Shown here piece by piece: positions 17,477 through 27,341 of a DNA stretch of 64,000 nucleotides. The translations under genes were made by a program, and so were the position numbers. The stretch's first letter is position 1. Each line of letters begins with the position of its first letter. The notes under the pieces are model-generated. The model had not been told where the DNA came from and did no database searches. It saw only the letters and a program-made list of their open reading frames with translations. This DNA is from Arcobacter sp. F2176 (GTDB lineage Bacteria; Campylobacterota; Campylobacteria; Campylobacterales; Arcobacteraceae): contig NZ_PDJV01000002.1 of assembly GCF_004116465.1 (NCBI RefSeq), positions 124,001 to 188,000 on the forward strand, given 5' to 3'.

Positions 17477-17506
17477 AAAATGCTACTTTTTAATAAGTAG
17501 CATTTT
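17477..17506. terminator. Bidirectional terminator between chemoreceptor and MidA
   Basis: A 12-bp stem (17477-17488 with 17495-17506, loop TTTAAT) lies between the converging genes and contains the MidA stop codon region. It can serve both strands. Confidence 0.75.
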
Positions 17507-18490
17507 AAATCTATCACCCATACCTGTTGGTTCAAGGAGACTTTTTACTTTTTGAACTTCTTTTAGGTAGTTTTCTTCACTTACATTTTTTTGTAATATT
17601 TGAAGCAAGTCTAAAATACCAAATTCTACTAGGGCTTTTAACTGGGTTTGATATTCAACTTCACATTTACAGAAACTATTAAAACTATCAATTACATGGG
17701 AAAAGTTTACATCATAGGTGATATCTGAATTTTTATATAATTTATCTAAATCAAGTTTTTCATCAAAGATTGGAAAAACTTCATGTTTTGAATAAATTCT
17801 ACAAGAAAAATCATTTCTTGGATATTTTTCTCCATAATCAAAACTTAGAAAGTAGAAGTTTTTAATATTTTTACAAATATTTTTTGCAAACTCTTCATAA
17901 CCTAAAGCTAATTCACCTTTTGTGATTTTGTATTTTTTACATTTATTTATAATATTCTCATCTGAACAATCTTTGAACTGTATTTCCCCTTTTTCTACAA
18001 ATGCAGTTTGTAATTTATCATCTTTTGTATAGATTAATTCACAAGAGAAAGCATCATAAATCTCATTTGCCACAATAAAAGCATGGGCAAGTTTTATTTC
18101 ACTTATGTCATCATAAAAATCAAATTTAATACCATCACCAAATGAGTTTTCTAGATATTCTTTTTGCTCATTTTTTAAGTTATCAAATCGCTCAACTATT
18201 GCGAAGTTTAGGCTTTCAAGGAGTTTTGGATTTAAAGTATAAATAAACTGAATAATATCAGCTAATAAATAGCCATGATGGGCACCAATTTCTACAATAG
18301 TAGTATTATGTGGAAGTTTATTATTTAAGATTGTATCAACTATCTTTTTGGCAATACTTCCACCAAAAAATATTGAAGTTGAAACTGCTGTAAAGAAGTC
18401 TCCATCTTTTCCAATAGCATTATATTTTGTATAATATCCATCTTTGCCATAAAGCCAATTGTCAAAATAATCACTAAATTTTGTATTCAT
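17483..18490 (-). CDS. MidA/NDUFAF7-family class I SAM methyltransferase
   Basis: 335 residues. N-terminal FSDYFDNWLYGKDGYYTKYNAIGKDGDFFTA pattern and the SAM-binding VEIGAHHGYLLADII, followed by ANEIYDAFSCELIY, match the DUF185 (COG1565) family. Eukaryotic members methylate an arginine in the complex I subunit NDUFS2; the bacterial role is probably similar but unproven. Monocistronic, converging with the chemoreceptor and divergent from pyruvate kinase. Confidence 0.82.
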   Translation of the reverse strand: MNTKFSDYFDNWLYGKDGYYTKYNAIGKDGDFFTAVSTSIFFGGSIAKKIVDTILNNKLPHNTTIVEIGAHHGYLLADIIQFIYTLNPKLLESLNFAIVERFDNLKNEQKEYLENSFGDGIKFDFYDDISEIKLAHAFIVANEIYDAFSCELIYTKDDKLQTAFVEKGEIQFKDCSDENIINKCKKYKITKGELALGYEEFAKNICKNIKNFYFLSFDYGEKYPRNDFSCRIYSKHEVFPIFDEKLDLDKLYKNSDITYDVNFSHVIDSFNSFCKCEVEYQTQLKALVEFGILDLLQILQKNVSEENYLKEVQKVKSLLEPTGMGDRFKMLLIKK

Positions 18491-18584
18491 GAAAATAATA
18501 ATATCTAAAAACTGTTTATAAAATGTTACTAGTGTGTAATACGGTTATGGTATAATCATAAATAAAATAGGAAAGGAAAGATTT

Positions 18585-20036
18585 ATGAATAAAAGAACAA
18601 AAATATTAGCAACCTTAGGCCCAGCAAGTGATACGATAGAAATAATAGAAGGATTGATTAAAGCTGGCGCAAATATGTTTAGACTTAATTTTTCACATGG
18701 AAGTCATGAATACCATCTAAATACATTAAAAAATATTAGAAAAGCAATGGAAAACTTAAATACTACAGTTGCTATTTTACAAGATATTTCAGGACCAAAA
18801 GTTAGATTAGGGGATTTAAAAGAGCCTTTTGAACTAAGAAAAGGTGATACAATAAGATTCGTAAAAGATGATATAGAAGGATACCAAGAGAGTGAAAATG
18901 AATATGTAGCATCTCTAAATTATCCAGAATTACTTGATAAAGTAAAAAAAGATGAATATATATATCTTTATGATGGAACAATTAGAGCAAAAGTAATAGA
19001 AACAGGTGTTCAAGTAAAAGCAGAAATAGAAAATCATGGAAAATTAGGCTCAAGAAAAGGTGTAAACTTTCCTAATACAATAATTGATATTGATGTTATT
19101 ACTAAAAAAGATGAGAAAGATATCGCTTGGGGAGTTGAAAATAAAGTTGATTATTTTGCAATCTCTTTTGTACAAAATAAAAAAGATATGTTGCACGCAA
19201 GAAAACTTCTAAATGGATATCATGGAAAACTAATAGCTAAAATAGAGAAATTTGATGCAGTTGAAAATATAGATGAAATAATAGAAGCTAGTGATGGAAT
19301 CATGGTAGCAAGGGGAGACTTAGGAATAGAAGTTCCTTATTATGAAGTTCCAACAATCCAAAAAAGACTTATCAAAAAAGCAAATATTGCTTGTAAACCA
19401 GTAATAACAGCAACTCAAATGCTTCTTTCAATGACAGAAAATGAAAGAGCAACAAGAGCAGAAATCTCAGATGTTGCAAATGCAGTTTTAGATGGAACTG
19501 ATGTTGTAATGCTTTCTGAAGAGAGTGCAGTAGGAACAGACCCTGTAAATGTTGTAGAAACAATGAGTAATATTATTGCTAAAACAGAAGAGATTTATAA
19601 CTTTGATAAACAAAGTAAATTTGCATATTTAGATGAATTTGATGTTATTCAAGGAACAGTTACAAAATTAGCAGATGATTTAGGTGCAAAAGGAATTTTA
19701 GCACTTACAAGCTCAGGTAAATCAGCAATGAAAATATCAAGATATAGACCAAAAACAAAAATCTTAGCATTTTCTCATAAAAGAAAAGTATTAAACTCTT
19801 TAAGTGCTATTTGGGGTGTTTATCCTATTACAGTATTAAAAGAAGGACAAGCCTCGAAGATGATTCAAAAGATGCTTAAAAATCTAGAATCAAGAAATAT
19901 CTTAGATAAAACAGGACCATATATAGCAACAATTGGATATCCAGCTGGGATACCAGGAAGTACAAATACTATCAAAATACTAACAGAAGGTGAGATTGAA
20001 TATTATTTAAATCTACCAGCAAATAAGAAGAAATAA
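18585..20036 (+). CDS. pyk: Pyruvate kinase
   Basis: 483 residues. Starts KRTKILATLGPASDT, with NFSHGSHEYH, QDISGPKVRLG, active-site segment IAKIEKFDAVENIDEII, GIMVARGDLGIEVP and ATQMLLSM, all pyruvate kinase signatures. Catalyses phosphoenolpyruvate plus ADP to pyruvate plus ATP. A good ribosome site (GGAAAGGAAAG) precedes the start and TATAAT lies about 35 bp upstream. Monocistronic, with a terminator overlapping its stop codon. Confidence 0.95.
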   Translation: MNKRTKILATLGPASDTIEIIEGLIKAGANMFRLNFSHGSHEYHLNTLKNIRKAMENLNTTVAILQDISGPKVRLGDLKEPFELRKGDTIRFVKDDIEGYQESENEYVASLNYPELLDKVKKDEYIYLYDGTIRAKVIETGVQVKAEIENHGKLGSRKGVNFPNTIIDIDVITKKDEKDIAWGVENKVDYFAISFVQNKKDMLHARKLLNGYHGKLIAKIEKFDAVENIDEIIEASDGIMVARGDLGIEVPYYEVPTIQKRLIKKANIACKPVITATQMLLSMTENERATRAEISDVANAVLDGTDVVMLSEESAVGTDPVNVVETMSNIIAKTEEIYNFDKQSKFAYLDEFDVIQGTVTKLADDLGAKGILALTSSGKSAMKISRYRPKTKILAFSHKRKVLNSLSAIWGVYPITVLKEGQASKMIQKMLKNLESRNILDKTGPYIATIGYPAGIPGSTNTIKILTEGEIEYYLNLPANKKK

Positions 20037-20052
20037 TCTTCTTATTTGTTTT
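20021..20052 (+). terminator. Terminator of pyruvate kinase
   Basis: 10-bp stem (20021-20030 with 20038-20047) with the stop codon in the 7-nt loop, followed by GTTTTAC. Confidence 0.6.
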
Positions 20053-20165
20053 ACTCTCCTTGTCATGTAGACTATAAAATTATTACAAATTTGTAACTTT
20101 ACTATAACAATAATAAACTATTAAATTACTTTTAAGTATCATATGCAAAAATAATTGGATAGATT

Positions 20166-23100
20166 ATGGGTAATGAATATAATGTAATAGAATCAGGATT
20201 TATAAAATGCGCTTGTGGAGGGAAAGTAACCCTAACATCAAGTGTCCCAAACCTAAAGATTGCAGGAGCAAAACCTTTATACCTAAAAGATATATTAGGA
20301 GCACCAGTTGCTTGCCCAAGAAGTAAGAATAAGTGCACGAAAGTTGCTAGTAATTCAACTGCTGGTACAGAAACAAATGTCTCAGCCACAGGCTTGACAT
20401 ATCTTCTTAGGACAGATGGATTTAAAACAGATAAAGGAAGAGCTGTAATTTTAGTGGATCCAGGACAAAGTACTTCAAAAATATCTGCTCCTCCTTCTTT
20501 ATTTTCTCAAGAAATTGTTGCTGAAGAACCTACAGAAAAGGCAATTAAAGAATCAGAAGAAAAAAAAGAAAAAGAAAAATATAAATTATATTTGATAAGA
20601 TCAACAAAAGATAATGATAATATAGATATATACAAACCTCTAAGGGCAATAAGAGTTTTTCTAAAAACAGAAAATTTTTTCTCTGTAGATAAAGATATAA
20701 ATCCAAGAATAAAAGATAAAGTTTATTCAGAGTTAGAATCTTATGTATATGTAAAAACCAAAAAATCTATTGATGAATATAAAATTGTATCAAGAGGAAC
20801 TCTTTGTTCTGAAAATTTAAATGAAATATCTTATAAAGATGAGCAAAATATTCTTAAAAAATATATAGCTTTAGAAAATGATGATGAAGTAGAAATTGTT
20901 TATTCAAATGTAAAACTTAGAAAAGCACAATCAAAAAGAGCTAGTGATTTTAAAAAGTTTAAAGCAATTAACATAAATCCAAAAACTCTTGAATCTACAA
21001 AAGAAAAAGCTTTTTATATCAAAGATGTACAAAGTCTAGCTTCAAATGAAATTACAAAAGAAGATATACAAACACAAAAGAAATTTGATCCACTATCTAA
21101 ACATGAAAAAAATACAAAATTATATCCATTAGATATAATTGCGGTTATTGATGATGAATTAGGAGTTTTAGAAGATTTAAAAGAATATTATGAATTTTCA
21201 TTTAAGAAAAACTTTGTTGATAATGAAAGTATAATAGATGATATTCGAGATAAAAATGCTTATGTATATACTGTAGCAAATCAACTTAATTATTTTTATG
21301 TACCAGAGGGTAGAAAAAATAAATATAATAAAAATCTAAATAAATTAAGAAAATATTATAGTACTTTTGTAAGAGAAATATTATATGGCAAACTATCAAA
21401 TCTTATATTTGAAGATGATACTCTTGATTTAGCAAATATTGTAGTTCCGAATTTTGATATGGCAAGTAATTATTATAGACAAATAGAATTTTTGAGTAAA
21501 TCATTTTTTAAAAATATGAAAATAGAACTATATGATGGGCAATTGAAATTTATAAATAATCAATTAAACTACTATTATAATCCAAAAATCTCAAGTACTG
21601 AAGTAGAAAGTAGAAATAATGATATTAAGAAATATGCAGAAGAAAGAGGTATAAATAGAACTATTCATACTGCTCATGGATATCTGAAGTTTTCGAATTA
21701 TCATAATGATTATAAGCTATATAGAGAAGACCCAAATAAGCTATTAGCCTTGATAGTATTTTCTATTTTATTTTCTGGTGATTACGATGATGAACTAAGA
21801 GCTATATCAGATATTGAAGATAATAAATTAGAGTTTTACAATCTTATTATAAATATGAGACCATTACCAGCCATAAGTGAAGATGATATAGAAGATGTAA
21901 ATTATAAGATGAAAGATCAAAGTTTATATAAAGAGATATTTGAAGGAAGTACAAAAAAGAGTGGGTTTATTTTTACAAAAGAGAATAAAGATAAAAATAC
22001 ACTTTTATCACAATTTGATAATCTAGAATACATCCATAAAAAAGTATCATTTTCATATAAAGAAGCTAAGAAGATAAAAATTCAAACAGCTTTGGAATTT
22101 GAAGACTTATATAAAAGTAAAGATTTATCATCCTTTAAAACTGATGACTATTTATTATCTCCTGATAAGTTACTAAAACTTGTTGTAAAAGAACAACAAA
22201 ACCCAAAAATCAAAGAGCTTTTAGGTTTATACTCAGGTATAAAAGAGTTTGATAATGAAGATGAAAAGATAAGATATCATTATAATATGTTAAATTTATC
22301 CTATGATTTAACAAAAATAATAGCTTTTATGGATGAAGAGTTAAATATCTCTTCTATTTTTAATGCTCAATCAAAAGATATCCTAAGCTTTATGGAAGAG
22401 CTTGCAAAATCAAGAGAAAATATTGAAGATATGAATAAATGGGCTGAATATAGAGAAAATAAAAAACTATTCTTTGAAACTTATTCTATGGTTACAAACT
22501 CAGTAGTAACTCACTCTTGTATTCAAAATGGTCAAAATGATGCTGATAAGAAGTTTAAAGAAAGACAAACAAATGTCTTAGAATTTTTAAATACAATCTC
22601 AAAACTACAAGGACTACAAACAAAAATTGATTTTGAATTTTCCCAAGAAAAAAAGAAAAATCCAAATCAAAGCTATAAAACACTTATCTCAACAAACTTT
22701 GATATGGCTCAAAAATCACAAGACACTGCTGAAGCTCTTTATTCTACACTAAGTGCTATAAATGGTTTTACAAAAAGATTAAATGAGATGAATTCAGTCT
22801 TAGAAGATATAAAAGCTCTAAAAGAAGAAAATAAAGCTTTAAGTAATGAAATAAAGAAGATGAAACAAGATAAAAGTACAAGACGAAATATTAAAAAGAG
22901 AAGACAAAAAGAGATTATTCAGCTGATTGAAGAGAAAGAATCTAAGATTAGTAATCTAGGAGGGGATATACTAACAAATAAGAAATTTGGAAAAACTAAA
23001 CTGAAAACAATAACTGAATATTATGTTTTAAAAAAAACCTTAGCCTCAACTAAAACCCTATCAAATGTAGTAGCACTTATGGGAATAGTAAACTATTATA

Positions 23101-24140
23101 ACTCTTACGATAAATTAAAATTATCAAATCTAACTGCTTTTGCATCAGATGTATCAACCTTGTCTATTTTAGCTTTAGAAGGATTAGAAAAAGCAAGAAA
23201 CAATGCAAAATTAGCCACAACCCTGATAACTCAAGCAGCAAATAAAGCAAAATTAAATATAGGGATATTTGCATATAGATTAGATATCTTTATAACAATA
23301 ATAACTGGAGTAAATAGATTTGTAAAACTTGATGATGAAGATGGAGATGGGAAAAAAATAACAGGTTTAACAACAACACTACAAGTAATATTTTTATTAA
23401 GTTCATCTTGGATAGGTTTGGGAACAGGCTTCATATTAGCAGGATTAACAGAATTGGCATATCAGTTAATACTAAACTTCACCCACATAATAAATAGTCC
23501 AATAGAAAATTATATAAATAAGTCCCTTCTTTATAAAACAAAAACAGATGATGGTCTAAAATTTAAAACAACAATCTTAAATAGAACACTTAAAGATTCA
23601 GATTTAAGAATACCACAATTTAATACCTTTAAAGATATTCAAAACTTTATAGGAGATAATTATGATAAAAACAAAGGAATGCTAGATTCTGCTTTAGTAA
23701 ATGAGATATCAGTACTTAAAAAAACACTTTTTGGATTGGATTTAGAGTTGTTTAGTTCTAGATATTCAATAGATAAAGAAACAAAATTATATAAAGCAAC
23801 AAGAGTAAAAATACCTAAACAAATATTTGATGATAGTAAGTTTAAACTCATTATAAAAACTGACAAAAATGAATATAAGGTAATGCAGAAACCTGAATCA
23901 ACAATTTATGAAAACTTCTATACTTATGATTTATCAAATAATGATATAATCGAAGCTTCAAAAATATCAGAGTTAAATCATAAAAAATACTCAATCATAG
24001 TTTTAACAGAAAATATATTATTAAAATATAATTACACATATTCTTTCAAAGAAGTAGTTTATATATCAGTACTAAACTTTAAAGAAGCCTTTATAGACCA
24101 AGAAGATGAAAAATTTATAGGAACAATAACAAATGAATAA
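20166..24140 (+). CDS. Giant protein with PAAR-like (DUF4280-like) N-terminus; candidate secreted effector
   Basis: 1,324 residues. Residues 1-100 (IESGFIKCACGGKVTLTSSVPNL..., cysteines C15, C17, C50, C57, glycine-rich turns, ending ILVDPGQS) resemble PAAR-like spike-tip domains. There is no signal peptide. The middle (about 120-870) is Lys/Glu-rich and unrecognised. A strong coiled coil lies at about 880-935 (KALKEENKALSNEIKKM). Hydrophobic helices cluster at about 1035-1055 and 1068-1105 (VIFLLSSSWIGLGTGFILAGLTELAYQLIL), then a 200-residue C-terminal region. This layout suits a type VI-like effector that inserts into membranes. The toxin activity is not identifiable, and no T6SS structural genes are in the window. 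Overlaps its partner lipoprotein gene by 8 bp. Confidence 0.7.
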   Translation: MGNEYNVIESGFIKCACGGKVTLTSSVPNLKIAGAKPLYLKDILGAPVACPRSKNKCTKVASNSTAGTETNVSATGLTYLLRTDGFKTDKGRAVILVDPGQSTSKISAPPSLFSQEIVAEEPTEKAIKESEEKKEKEKYKLYLIRSTKDNDNIDIYKPLRAIRVFLKTENFFSVDKDINPRIKDKVYSELESYVYVKTKKSIDEYKIVSRGTLCSENLNEISYKDEQNILKKYIALENDDEVEIVYSNVKLRKAQSKRASDFKKFKAININPKTLESTKEKAFYIKDVQSLASNEITKEDIQTQKKFDPLSKHEKNTKLYPLDIIAVIDDELGVLEDLKEYYEFSFKKNFVDNESIIDDIRDKNAYVYTVANQLNYFYVPEGRKNKYNKNLNKLRKYYSTFVREILYGKLSNLIFEDDTLDLANIVVPNFDMASNYYRQIEFLSKSFFKNMKIELYDGQLKFINNQLNYYYNPKISSTEVESRNNDIKKYAEERGINRTIHTAHGYLKFSNYHNDYKLYREDPNKLLALIVFSILFSGDYDDELRAISDIEDNKLEFYNLIINMRPLPAISEDDIEDVNYKMKDQSLYKEIFEGSTKKSGFIFTKENKDKNTLLSQFDNLEYIHKKVSFSYKEAKKIKIQTALEFEDLYKSKDLSSFKTDDYLLSPDKLLKLVVKEQQNPKIKELLGLYSGIKEFDNEDEKIRYHYNMLNLSYDLTKIIAFMDEELNISSIFNAQSKDILSFMEELAKSRENIEDMNKWAEYRENKKLFFETYSMVTNSVVTHSCIQNGQNDADKKFKERQTNVLEFLNTISKLQGLQTKIDFEFSQEKKKNPNQSYKTLISTNFDMAQKSQDTAEALYSTLSAINGFTKRLNEMNSVLEDIKALKEENKALSNEIKKMKQDKSTRRNIKKRRQKEIIQLIEEKESKISNLGGDILTNKKFGKTKLKTITEYYVLKKTLASTKTLSNVVALMGIVNYYNSYDKLKLSNLTAFASDVSTLSILALEGLEKARNNAKLATTLITQAANKAKLNIGIFAYRLDIFITIITGVNRFVKLDDEDGDGKKITGLTTTLQVIFLLSSSWIGLGTGFILAGLTELAYQLILNFTHIINSPIENYINKSLLYKTKTDDGLKFKTTILNRTLKDSDLRIPQFNTFKDIQNFIGDNYDKNKGMLDSALVNEISVLKKTLFGLDLELFSSRYSIDKETKLYKATRVKIPKQIFDDSKFKLIIKTDKNEYKVMQKPESTIYENFYTYDLSNNDIIEASKISELNHKKYSIIVLTENILLKYNYTYSFKEVVYISVLNFKEAFIDQEDEKFIGTITNE

Positions 24141-24816
24141 ACTAATAAAAATAATAACAATACTTGCACTTTTAATCTTTATCAGTGGTTGTGAAGAAAA
24201 ACCTATAGGAAAAATCACTAAAGATACATATAATTTAAAATCAGACATGGACCCAAGGCTTAAAGCTTATCCTGAGGCTGTTGAGTGGTATGAGAGTTCA
24301 ATGATATCAAAAAAATCTGCTTTTAACTTAGGTCTTTTTTATGATAAAAAATTAAAGGATAAAGATAGTTCAATTATATGGTATAAAAGAGCTTATAATC
24401 TAGGAGATAATAATTCCGCAATTAATATAGGAGCAATATATGAAAATTCATTAAATAATGATGATGCAATTAAATGGTATTTATTAGCTAATAACAATAT
24501 CTCATTAACTAATTTAGGTCTTCTATATGAAAAATTAGAAGATTATACTAGTGCAAAAAAATATTATAAAATTGCGATTGAGAGAGAGAGTATGGATTCA
24601 ATCAATAATATTGCAGTATTATACTATAAAGAAAAGAACTATATTAAGTCCTCAGCATATTTATTAACATTAATAGAATATCCAAATTACACAAAAGAAG
24701 AAGTAGTAAATTATCTAAGAAACGATTTAAAAATAGATGATGAAACAATAAAAAAAGGCTACGAACTACAACTAACAATGCCAGGACTTCCAAGAAGATA
24801 TAAAGGTGGGATTTAA
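24133..24816 (+). CDS. Lipoprotein with Sel1/TPR-type repeats, candidate immunity partner
   Basis: 227 residues. Lipobox ISGC with the lipidated cysteine at 20, so anchored to a membrane facing the periplasm. The body consists of Sel1/TPR-like helical repeats: NLGLFYDKKLKDKDSSIIWYKRAYNLGD, NIGAIYENSLNNDDAIKWYLLAN, NLGLLYEKLEDYTSAKKYYKIAI. It starts inside the last codons of the giant PAAR-like gene (8-bp overlap), so the two are translationally coupled. Periplasmic lipoproteins next to effectors are often immunity proteins, so that is the leading inference; a chaperone or adaptor is the alternative. Confidence 0.75.
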   Translation: MNKLIKIITILALLIFISGCEEKPIGKITKDTYNLKSDMDPRLKAYPEAVEWYESSMISKKSAFNLGLFYDKKLKDKDSSIIWYKRAYNLGDNNSAINIGAIYENSLNNDDAIKWYLLANNNISLTNLGLLYEKLEDYTSAKKYYKIAIERESMDSINNIAVLYYKEKNYIKSSAYLLTLIEYPNYTKEEVVNYLRNDLKIDDETIKKGYELQLTMPGLPRRYKGGI

Positions 24817-24826
24817 TTCCACCTTT
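24802..24826 (+). terminator. Hairpin at the end of the lipoprotein gene
   Basis: 8-bp stem AAAGGTGG/CCACCTTT (24802-24809 with 24819-24826) around the stop codon. No T-run follows, so a weak terminator at best. Confidence 0.35.
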
Positions 24827-24831
24827 GTCTA

Positions 24832-24903
24832 AAAAAAACCAGCCTCAACTAAAACCCTGTCAAATGTAGTTGCACTTATGAGAATAGTAAACTATTATAA
24901 TTA
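24832..24903 (+). pseudogene. Remnant copy of an internal segment of the PAAR-like gene
   Basis: About 70 bp nearly repeat 23031-23100 of the giant gene (codons about 956-978, segment around TLASTKTLSNVVALMGIVNYYN). I count three substitutions and one 2-nt gap. Similarity stops abruptly at about 24901, where unrelated sequence follows. The copy lies just after the candidate immunity gene, a typical place for a silent or decayed alternative toxin tip in polymorphic-toxin loci. The 2-nt gap disrupts the frame at the start of the copy. Confidence 0.75.
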
Positions 24904-24937
24904 CAAAATACCCAAGCTAGAAGTGTTTAGTGTATTT

Positions 24938-26134
24938 TTAGCTTATTTTAGAATAAATATCTAATAGTTCGATTTGTTTATCGATATTGTAAATTTTGAG
25001 GTCTAGTTCTCTGATTTTTTTGGAATTTAGTAGGGTATCCACATCACTTTGGGTTTTTAGTTCTGCTTCTTTCTCTTCTACAACTACATCAAGTAGGGAG
25101 TTGTATAATACATAATCATTTTTTGCAATGTTTATTTTTGAATCTATCATTTTGATTTTTGATAGTTTACTTTTGAAATAGTTTTCTTGTTCTAAAATTT
25201 GGTTGTCAAAATCTAATTTTGCCTTTAGATAATCTATTCTAGTACTTTGAATATCATTGAATGTTCTTGTATCAAGTGGCATAGTGATTTTTATTCCATA
25301 GTTTTGTACATCATCTCCTGTGTCAATTGTAGGATTATTACTTGAGTGATATTTTGTATAATCAAAGGTTGCACTGACTGTTGGAAGATATTTTGATATA
25401 GTCATCCATGAGAAGTCTTTTTTACTACTTATATCTGCTTTTGCTCTTTTTAAAGTTAGATTATCTTTTAAGAAATTTTCTTTATCTAAAATACTAAATT
25501 TTGGCAAAGTAAAACTTTCATAATCACCACTTGCATATGTACCAAACTGATTTATTAATTCTTCTTTTTGATAAACTAAATCAGCTAGAGCATTTCTACT
25601 TGTATTTGTATCAAGTATTGCATTATCTAGTAATGAAGTATCAGCAAAGCCATTAAGTACTTGTTCTTTTTTTCTTTGGATATCTATTTCACCATTTTTT
25701 ACTAAGAGTTCTTGTTTTTTTATTTGAAGTTGCAGTTTATGGATATTGAATAAAATGGTTGTGGTATCTTTTATCATAGCTTTTTTTTGCAAATCTAAAT
25801 CTAGGTGAGAATAGAGTCTTTGAGCATTTGCATATTTTATAGCTTTGTAAATACCACCAGTTTTAAATATGGGTTGGTCTACAGAGATAAGAGACTTTTC
25901 AGTATCATATTTATCTCCATAAACTTTTGAATAGGTATAATTTACTGGATTTATCCAATCTTTTTTAAGTTTTGAACTATTCTCTTCTATTTGCTCTTTT
26001 GATAAGTCAAATATTTCTAATCTTTTTTTTGAAAGAATAGAGTCATCTAACTTATCACTTTGTGCTGCAAAAGAAGAACTAGCAACTAAAACAATAGTTG
26101 CTAAAGATAGTCTAAATCTTAGAAATTGCATCAT
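24938..26134 (-). CDS. TolC-family outer membrane protein
   Basis: 398 residues with signal peptide (ending SSSFAAQ). Two long heptad-patterned helical halves and paired beta segments typical of the outer-membrane efflux (OEP) family. Shorter than E. coli TolC (about 470 mature residues). Its start lies inside the 3' end of argD (23-bp overlap), so it is translated from the same message; no membrane-fusion or pump gene is adjacent. It could serve as the outer-membrane exit for a pump or type I system encoded elsewhere. Confidence 0.8.
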   Translation of the reverse strand: MMQFLRFRLSLATIVLVASSSFAAQSDKLDDSILSKKRLEIFDLSKEQIEENSSKLKKDWINPVNYTYSKVYGDKYDTEKSLISVDQPIFKTGGIYKAIKYANAQRLYSHLDLDLQKKAMIKDTTTILFNIHKLQLQIKKQELLVKNGEIDIQRKKEQVLNGFADTSLLDNAILDTNTSRNALADLVYQKEELINQFGTYASGDYESFTLPKFSILDKENFLKDNLTLKRAKADISSKKDFSWMTISKYLPTVSATFDYTKYHSSNNPTIDTGDDVQNYGIKITMPLDTRTFNDIQSTRIDYLKAKLDFDNQILEQENYFKSKLSKIKMIDSKINIAKNDYVLYNSLLDVVVEEKEAELKTQSDVDTLLNSKKIRELDLKIYNIDKQIELLDIYSKIS

Positions 26135-27293
26135 CTAGCCTTTTGAACCCTTCATCAATTTCTTCTTTTGTGATAGTTAATACTGGTAAAAATCTTAAAG
26201 TATTTCTTCCTGATTTTAAGACTAATACCCCTTGCTCAAAACTATTTTTAATAATAGCTGCTAAAGTAGCTTCATCTTTAGCTCTAAGTCCTCTCATAAG
26301 ACCTAAACCAACTTTTGAAATAAAGATATTTGGATACTTTTCATATAAAGCAGCTAATTTTGATTCAAAGTAGATAATAGCTTCATCTAGCGCACCTTTA
26401 TCTTTATATTCATCTAAGATTTTTAAAACTTCTAATCCTGCTCTTGTAACTAAATAATTTCCACCAAAAGTTGAACCATGATCACCAGGAGAAAAGATAT
26501 CTTTGTGTTTTGTCAAAATAGCTCCAATAGGAACTCCTCCACCTAAACCTTTTGCCAAAGTTACAATATCAGGTTCTATTTCATATAAGTTTGAGGCTAA
26601 AAATTCGCCTGTTCTATAAACACCTGTTTGAACTTCATCTACGATAAGTAAAATCTCTTTTTCTTTTAAAAATGCAGCTAATTTTTGAATCTCTTCTTTT
26701 TCGAAAGGTTGAACGCCACCTTCACCTTGAACAAGTTCAATCATCACTGCAACAGTTTCTTCATCTATTGAGTTATAGATGTCATTGATTTGTTTATTGT
26801 ATGAAAACCCTTCAGGATATGGAGAAAAATTTGGCGAGTGAAATTTATCTTGACCTGTAGCTTTTACAGTAGTAATAGTTCTTCCATGAAAAGAGTGCTC
26901 TAAAGTTATCACTTTATATTTTTTATTTGCAAATTTTGTTTGCCCATATTTTCTTGCAATTTTTATTGCACCTTCATTTGCTTCGGCTCCACTATTTGCA
27001 AAAAATGTTGCCACATCATAACCACTAAGTTTAGCAATTTCTTTAGCTAAAAGTGCTTGTGGCTCGATTGCATAAAGGTTTGAAATATGAGTTATCTTAC
27101 TAACTTGATCATAAATAGCATCTGCTACTTGTTTGTTTCCATGTCCAACACTAACAACACCAATACCTGAAGTAAAATCTATGTAGTTATTATCTTTATC
27201 ATCAAAAAGAGTAGCATTTTCTCCTCTTTTAAAGTTAACATAATTTCTTGCATAAGTATTTAATACATAATCTTTATCTAATTGTTCTAACAT
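26112..27293 (-). CDS. argD: Acetylornithine aminotransferase
   Basis: 393 residues. PLP-fold class III aminotransferase: SGIGVVSVGHGN, FFANSGAEANEGAIKIARK, SFHGRT, ELVQGEGGVQPF, LIVDEVQTGVYRTGEF and the PLP lysine in TLAKGLGGGVPIGA. Converts N-acetylglutamate semialdehyde to N-acetylornithine in arginine synthesis. Size and motifs fit ArgD; succinyldiaminopimelate aminotransferase activity may be shared. Leads the argD-tolC pair. Confidence 0.9.
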   Translation of the reverse strand: MLEQLDKDYVLNTYARNYVNFKRGENATLFDDKDNNYIDFTSGIGVVSVGHGNKQVADAIYDQVSKITHISNLYAIEPQALLAKEIAKLSGYDVATFFANSGAEANEGAIKIARKYGQTKFANKKYKVITLEHSFHGRTITTVKATGQDKFHSPNFSPYPEGFSYNKQINDIYNSIDEETVAVMIELVQGEGGVQPFEKEEIQKLAAFLKEKEILLIVDEVQTGVYRTGEFLASNLYEIEPDIVTLAKGLGGGVPIGAILTKHKDIFSPGDHGSTFGGNYLVTRAGLEVLKILDEYKDKGALDEAIIYFESKLAALYEKYPNIFISKVGLGLMRGLRAKDEATLAAIIKNSFEQGVLVLKSGRNTLRFLPVLTITKEEIDEGFKRLDDAISKI

Positions 27294-27341
27294 TTTATAA
27301 ACTTCCTAAAAAAATATGCTTATTATATCGAAAATATATTT

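Noticed and set aside
20166-24140. A full type VI secretion locus around the PAAR-like gene
   Set aside because: Flanking genes are pyruvate kinase, tolC and argD; no sheath, baseplate, hcp or vgrG genes are present in the window.
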